Positions 3,843 to 7,595 of a DNA stretch of 7,595 nucleotides are shown piece by piece. This DNA is from JBDSSS01 sp038224055 (GTDB lineage: Bacteria; Actinomycetota; Actinomycetes; Actinomycetales; Dermatophilaceae): contig JBBRGO010000165.1 of the NCBI GenBank assembly GCA_038224055.1, positions 1 to 7,595 on the forward strand, read 5' to 3'. The position numbers and the translations under genes were made by a program. The notes beneath the pieces were generated by a model. It was not told the DNA's origin. It searched no databases and saw nothing but the letters and a program-made list of their open reading frames with translations. The first letter of the stretch is position 1, and each line of letters opens with the position of its first letter.

Positions 3843-5315
3843 ATGACGATCGCCCTGCGCTACGCGGCGCGCTCCGACCTCGGGCTGGGCCCGAAGGCTC
3901 GCAACGAGGACTCCGGGTATGCCGGACCCAACCTCCTCGTGCTCGCGGACGGGATGGGCGGCCACGCCGCGGGCGACGTCGCGAGCTCGATGATCGTCGG
4001 GGAGCTCGCGCCGCTCGACGGTGAGGCCGTCGGCGCCGACCAGGCGATCCCCGTGCTCGAGCGGGCGCTGCACCGAGCGAACACCCGGCTGAGGGAGGCG
4101 ATGGACGAGAACGCCGAGCTCGCCGGCATGGGCTCGACGACGATCGTGCTGCTTCGGACCGGCAACAAGGTCGCGATGGCGCACATCGGCGACTCCCGCG
4201 CCTTCATGCTGCGGGGCGACGCCTTCACCCAGATCACCAAGGACCACTCCTTCGTCCAGCAGCTCGTCGACGAGGGTCGCATCTCCCGGGAGGAGGCGGT
4301 CCACCACCCGCAGCGCTCGGTCGTCACCCGCGTCATGACGGGCCAGGACGACGACGAGCCGGACACCTCGCTGCGCGAGGCGAAGGTCGGCGACCGCTTC
4401 CTGCTCTGTTCCGACGGGCTCTCGGACTTCGTCGGGGCCGACGTCATCGAGGAGATCCTGCGCGGGGCGCGCGGCCCGGAGGAGGCCGCAGACCGGTGCA
4501 TCGAGGTCGCCCTCAAGGCGAGCACCCGCGACAACGTCACCGTCATCGTCGCCGAGATCGTCGACGCCGCCGCCGCCGACCTCCCGGCGACGGTCCCGCA
4601 GGTCGTCGGCGCGGCCGGCAAGCGGCTGCGCGCCAAGACCCGGGCCATCCCGACGAGCCCGGCCGCGAAGGCCGCCGCCCTCTCCCGGGAGGCCAACGCC
4701 GCCGGGACGAGCCGGGAGGACCACCTCGAGCTCGCGGAGGACGCGCCCCGCTCCCGCCGCTCGAGGCTGGTGCGCCGCACGACCTTCGCGGTGGTCGTCG
4801 CGATCGTGCTCGGGGCGGGCGGGTACGCCGCCTGGGCGTGGTCCCAGAAGCAGTACTTCATCGCCGCGGACGACGGCTACGTGACGATCTTCCGAGGCGT
4901 CTCCCAGGACCTCGGCCCGCTCCGGCTCTCGCAGGTCGAGTCCCGGTCCGACGTCCTGCTCGCGGAGCTGCCCGGTGACCTCGCCAGCACGGTCACCCAG
5001 ACCATCGTCGTGCGGGGTGCTGACGACGCCCGCAACAAGGTCGACCTCCTGCGGGTCGAGGCGGTCCGGTGTCGCGTGCTCGCCGCGACCGGGACCGCGT
5101 GCGGCTCCAACCCCGTCGTCGCCCCGTCGAGCATCCCCACGCTGACGCCGACGCCGTCGACGCCCGCCACGAGCGGCACGAGCGGCATGACGGGCCTCCC
5201 CTCGCCGTCGGTGTCGCCGACGGGCCAGGGTTTCGGCCTACCCACGCCGTTCCTGCCGACCCCCACCTTCCCGGTCTTTCCCTCGACCCCGCCCCCACGT
5301 GCGGTGGCGCCATGA
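3843..5315 (+). CDS. pstP: PstP: membrane-bound PP2C-family Ser/Thr protein phosphatase
   Basis: 490 residues. The PP2C/PPM catalytic domain (1-240) has all expected blocks: GPKARNEDSG (16-25), LADGMGGHAAGD (34-45, metal ligand D37), GSTT (97-100), HIGDSRA (114-120), DHSFVQQLVDEG (134-145), HPQRSVVTRVM (155-165), CSDGLSDF (189-196, metal ligand D191) and STRDNVTVIVA (227-237, D230). A charged juxtamembrane stretch (241-312) precedes one membrane helix (about 314-334). Outside the membrane lie about 85 structured residues with two cysteines (C410, C420) that could pair, then a Pro/Thr/Ser-rich tail (422-490), a plausible O-mannosylation target. PstP reverses PknA/PknB phosphorylation of cell-wall regulators and enzymes. 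The start is 3 nt after the fhaB stop; the stop overlaps the rodA ATG (ATGA, 5312-5315). Confidence 0.95.
   Translation: MTIALRYAARSDLGLGPKARNEDSGYAGPNLLVLADGMGGHAAGDVASSMIVGELAPLDGEAVGADQAIPVLERALHRANTRLREAMDENAELAGMGSTTIVLLRTGNKVAMAHIGDSRAFMLRGDAFTQITKDHSFVQQLVDEGRISREEAVHHPQRSVVTRVMTGQDDDEPDTSLREAKVGDRFLLCSDGLSDFVGADVIEEILRGARGPEEAADRCIEVALKASTRDNVTVIVAEIVDAAAADLPATVPQVVGAAGKRLRAKTRAIPTSPAAKAAALSREANAAGTSREDHLELAEDAPRSRRSRLVRRTTFAVVVAIVLGAGGYAAWAWSQKQYFIAADDGYVTIFRGVSQDLGPLRLSQVESRSDVLLAELPGDLASTVTQTIVVRGADDARNKVDLLRVEAVRCRVLAATGTACGSNPVVAPSSIPTLTPTPSTPATSGTSGMTGLPSPSVSPTGQGFGLPTPFLPTPTFPVFPSTPPPRAVAP
3917..3924 (+). repeat. GTATGCCG octamer, copy 3
   Basis: Plus strand, within pstP codons for G25-Y26-A27. 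Tyr is written TAT here instead of the preferred TAC. Confidence 0.6.
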
Positions 5316-6712
5316 CGACGACCGTCGAGACCCTCGTCCCCCGCACCCGCCGGGGCATCGAGCTGCTCCTGCTCGTGCTCGCCCTCGGCATCGTCGTGCT
5401 CGCCTGGGTCACCGTCGATCTCAACCGCACCGGCACGGTGCCGCCGAAGATCCTCCCGGTCGCGGGCGGGTTCGCCGGCCTCGCGCTCGCGATGCATCTC
5501 GTGCTGCGGTGGCGAGCGGCATACGCCGACCCCGTGCTGCTGCCCATCACCGTCGCGCTCAACGGCCTCGGGCTCGTGATGATCCACCGGCTCGACCTCG
5601 CCCGCAACCGCACCGGGTCCGACGGCGACGCCGTGCGCCAGCTCGTCTGGACGGCGATCGCCGTAGCCCTCGCCGCAGCGGTGATCATCCTGCTGCGTGA
5701 CCACCGGCTGCTGCGCCGATTCACCTACGTCTCGATGGCGGCCGGCTTCGTGCTGCTGCTCCTGCCGCTCGTCCCGGGCCTCGGCACGACGGTCAACGGC
5801 TCGCAGATCTGGATCCGGGTCGGTCCGCTCAGCTTCCAGCCCGGTGAGCTCGCGAAGATCGCCCTCGCCGTCTTCTTCGCGGGCTACCTCGTCCAGACCC
5901 GAGACGTGCTCTCGCTCGCGGGGAGGAAGGTGCTCGGCTTCACCTTCCCGCGCGGGCGTGACCTCGGTCCGATCCTGCTCGCGTGGGTGCTCGCCGTGCT
6001 CATCCTCGTCTTCGAGAAGGACCTCGGGTCCGCGCTCCTGTTCTTCGGGCTCTTCGTCGCGATGCTCTACGTCGCCACCGAGCGGGTCTCCTGGATCGCG
6101 ATCGGTCTGCTCCTCTTCGGTCTCGCGGTCGTCTTCGCCCTGTCGACCTTCGCGCACTTCCAGCGCCGGGTGAGCCTGTGGATCGACCCCTTCTCGGCCA
6201 GCAGCCTCGAGCAGTCCAACCAGCTCGCCAACGGCCTCTGGGGGATGGCGGCCGGTGGCCTCACGGGCACCGGGCTCGGCGCCGGCCGACCGTGGCTGAC
6301 CTCGTTCGCGGAGAGCGACTTCATCTTCCCGAGCCTCGCCGAGGAGCTCGGCCTCTTCGGCGCCGTCGCGATCCTGCTGCTCTACCTGCTCTTCTGCGAG
6401 CGCGGCATCCGCACCGCGCTGGGCGTCCGGGACGGCTTCGGCAAGCTGCTCGCGATCGGTCTGACCTTCTCGGTGGCCTTCCAGCTGTTCATCGTCATCG
6501 GCGGCGTGACCCGGGTGATCCCGCTCACCGGCCTGACGACGCCGTTCATGTCGCTCGGTGGCTCGGCGCTGCTCGCCAACTGGGTGATCATGGCGCTGCT
6601 CCTGCGCATCTCCGACCAGGCCCGCCGCCCGCTCCCCGAGGTGCCCGTCGGGGGCACCGGCGACGTCGCGGCGGCGCCGGCCGACGTCACCCAGGTGGTG
6701 AGGGTGCGATGA
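5312..6712 (+). CDS. rodA: RodA: SEDS-family peptidoglycan glycosyltransferase
   Basis: 466 residues with about 12 hydrophobic segments, starting near residue 16 and ending near 433. SEDS hallmarks are SFQPGELAK (174-182), EKDLGSALLF (235-244) with the expected catalytic Asp D237, the extracytoplasmic block SFAESDFIFPSLAEELGLFG (331-350), and TPFMSLGGSALLANW (410-424). It polymerises lipid II into glycan strands together with a class B PBP, here the next gene. RodA rather than FtsW is called from its place between pstP and pbpA and its size, close to M. tuberculosis RodA (about 469). The frame is open further upstream (from 5069), but the ATG at 5312 is right: it overlaps the pstP stop and directly precedes the usual short cytoplasmic N-terminus. 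The C-terminal tail (about 434-466) is Ala/Pro-rich and not conserved-looking. Confidence 0.95.
   Translation: MTTTVETLVPRTRRGIELLLLVLALGIVVLAWVTVDLNRTGTVPPKILPVAGGFAGLALAMHLVLRWRAAYADPVLLPITVALNGLGLVMIHRLDLARNRTGSDGDAVRQLVWTAIAVALAAAVIILLRDHRLLRRFTYVSMAAGFVLLLLPLVPGLGTTVNGSQIWIRVGPLSFQPGELAKIALAVFFAGYLVQTRDVLSLAGRKVLGFTFPRGRDLGPILLAWVLAVLILVFEKDLGSALLFFGLFVAMLYVATERVSWIAIGLLLFGLAVVFALSTFAHFQRRVSLWIDPFSASSLEQSNQLANGLWGMAAGGLTGTGLGAGRPWLTSFAESDFIFPSLAEELGLFGAVAILLLYLLFCERGIRTALGVRDGFGKLLAIGLTFSVAFQLFIVIGGVTRVIPLTGLTTPFMSLGGSALLANWVIMALLLRISDQARRPLPEVPVGGTGDVAAAPADVTQVVRVR
5517..5524 (-). repeat. GTATGCCG octamer, copy 4
   Basis: Plus strand CGGCATAC within rodA codons for A69-A70-Y71, using the rare GCA for Ala. 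On the minus strand it reads GTATGCCG. Confidence 0.6.
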
Positions 6713-7595
6713 ACACCCCGATCCGCCGGCTCTCCGTCGTCATCGCCGCCCTCTTCACCGCCCTGCTCGTCGCCTCGAGCCTGATCCAGTTCGCGCAGAG
6801 CAAGACCCTGGGCCAGATGACGGCCAACAAGCGCACCCTGCTCGACAACTACGGGCGGGAGCGGGGCGCGATCCTCGTCGCCGGCCAGCCGGTCGCGAAG
6901 TCGGTCTCCGTCGACGACCAGTACCAGTGGCTACGCACCTACCCCCAGAACGAGCTGTACTCGCAGCTGACCGGGTTCTACTCCTACTCCGTGGGCAGTC
7001 CCTACGGCCTCGAGCACGCGGCCGACGACCTGCTCTCGGGCAGCTCGGACTCCCTCTTCGTGCGCCGGGTCACCGACCTCGTGACGGGTCGCCGTTCGGC
7101 CGGCGCGACCCTCGAGCTGACGATCAACCCCAAGGCGCAGCAGGCCGCCGACCGGGCGCTGGGCAACAGCAAGGGCGCGGTCGTGGCCCTCGACCCCCGG
7201 ACCGGGGCGATCCTCGCGATGGTGAGCCACCCGCAGTACGACCCCAACCCCATCTCCAGCCACGACATCGCGTCCGCCAACAAGGCGTGGGCGACCCTGT
7301 CCACCGACCCCGAGAAGGCCTTCCTCAACCGCTCGGTCAACGCGCTCTACCCCCCGGGCTCGACGTTCAAGGTCGTCACGGCGGCCGCCGCCCTGGAGGA
7401 CGGCATCGTCACCGGCCCGGACTCGGTCGTCCCCGGTCCGCCCGTGCTCGATCTGCCCCTCACCTCGGTCGGACTGCCCAACGAGAACGGCCAGGCCTGC
7501 GGCCCCAACAACGAGACGACCCTCATCCACGCCCTCGAGATCTCGTGCAACACGGCCTTCGGCTCGCTCGGTCTCGAGCTCGGCGGCGAGAAGCT
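6709..7595 (+). CDS. pbpA: PbpA: class B penicillin-binding protein (3' truncated by window)
   Basis: 295 codons are visible and the frame runs off the window without a stop. The start is the ATG inside ATGA (6709-6712), overlapping the rodA stop. A short cytoplasmic N-terminus is followed by a membrane anchor (about 9-28), a PBP dimerisation-type region (about 45-130, with GRERGAIL and SPYGLEHAADDLLSG) and the start of the transpeptidase domain: GAVVALDPRTGAILAMVS (156-173), the active-site SxxK in PPGSTFK (S218, K221), and SxN in ISCNTAF (S279, N281). The KTG motif lies beyond the edge. C264 and C280 flank the active site 16 residues apart, matching my recollection of the disulfide in M. 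tuberculosis PbpA. It cross-links the glycan strands made by RodA in the periplasm-like space. About 190 residues should be missing. Confidence 0.95.
   Translation, partial: MNTPIRRLSVVIAALFTALLVASSLIQFAQSKTLGQMTANKRTLLDNYGRERGAILVAGQPVAKSVSVDDQYQWLRTYPQNELYSQLTGFYSYSVGSPYGLEHAADDLLSGSSDSLFVRRVTDLVTGRRSAGATLELTINPKAQQAADRALGNSKGAVVALDPRTGAILAMVSHPQYDPNPISSHDIASANKAWATLSTDPEKAFLNRSVNALYPPGSTFKVVTAAAALEDGIVTGPDSVVPGPPVLDLPLTSVGLPNENGQACGPNNETTLIHALEISCNTAFGSLGLELGGEK

Noticed and set aside
2475..4724. 749-residue open frame on the minus strand opposite fhaA, fhaB and pstP
   Set aside because: Low-complexity shadow of three well-supported genes; no domain or ribosome binding site.
5069..5311. 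N-terminal extension of RodA to 5069
   Set aside because: It overlaps the in-use pstP frame by over 240 bp and reads as Arg/Pro/His-rich noise; the ATGA overlap at 5312 is the natural start.
4877..6157. 426-residue open frame on the minus strand opposite pstP and rodA
   Set aside because: Glu/Arg/Asp-rich mirror of hydrophobic RodA codons; no recognisable protein features.
6931..7530. Minus-strand open frames opposite pbpA
   Set aside because: Shadows of PbpA. The real plus-strand gene is open to the window end with the membrane anchor, SxxK and SxN in order.

Overview
The window is very GC-rich (clearly above 70% by eye), densely coded, and uses G/C-ending codons almost exclusively. It holds the conserved actinobacterial growth and division cluster fhaA-fhaB-pstP-rodA-pbpA, in the same order as in Mycobacterium and Streptomyces (where pknA and pknB follow). 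The host is therefore an actinomycete. The protein style would fit Micrococcales such as the Intrasporangiaceae, but this genus-level guess is weak.

Layout: (1) bases 1-145, plus strand, the last ~47 codons of a gene that looks like a MarR-type regulator; (2) 121-936, minus strand, an NAD-dependent sugar-acid dehydrogenase/epimerase of the uronate dehydrogenase type, whose 3' end overlaps the first gene by 25 bp, tail to tail; (3) 947-2299, minus strand, a ParA/MinD-type ATPase with a ~195-residue disordered, acidic, Thr-rich N-terminal half, 10 bp upstream of the dehydrogenase and probably co-transcribed with it; (4) 2300-2495, a 196-bp divergent intergenic region with both ribosome binding sites, a likely -10 element for fhaA and two abutting inverted repeats; (5) 2496 to the window end, plus strand, five tightly packed genes: fhaA, fhaB, pstP, rodA and a 3'-truncated pbpA. 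Junctions are 3-nt gaps (fhaA/fhaB, fhaB/pstP) and then 4-bp ATGA overlaps (pstP/rodA, rodA/pbpA), so this is one translationally coupled operon.

How they work together: RodA (SEDS glycosyltransferase) and PbpA (class B transpeptidase) form a peptidoglycan synthase pair. PstP removes phosphate from Ser/Thr-kinase targets, and FhaA and FhaB read phosphothreonine. The kinases PknA and PknB would be expected just beyond base 7595. No tRNA, rRNA, CRISPR array, insertion sequence or prophage gene is visible, and no gene-free stretch exceeds 300 bp.

I see no clear-cut new defence or mobile system. The less familiar elements are the divergent ParA-like ATPase/dehydrogenase pair beside the kinase/FHA operon, a 12-bp tandem repeat in paired AABBCC order beside a G-quadruplex motif, the octamer GTATGCCG occurring four times in a sequence that otherwise almost lacks TAT/ATA, and operator-like inverted repeats between the divergent units.
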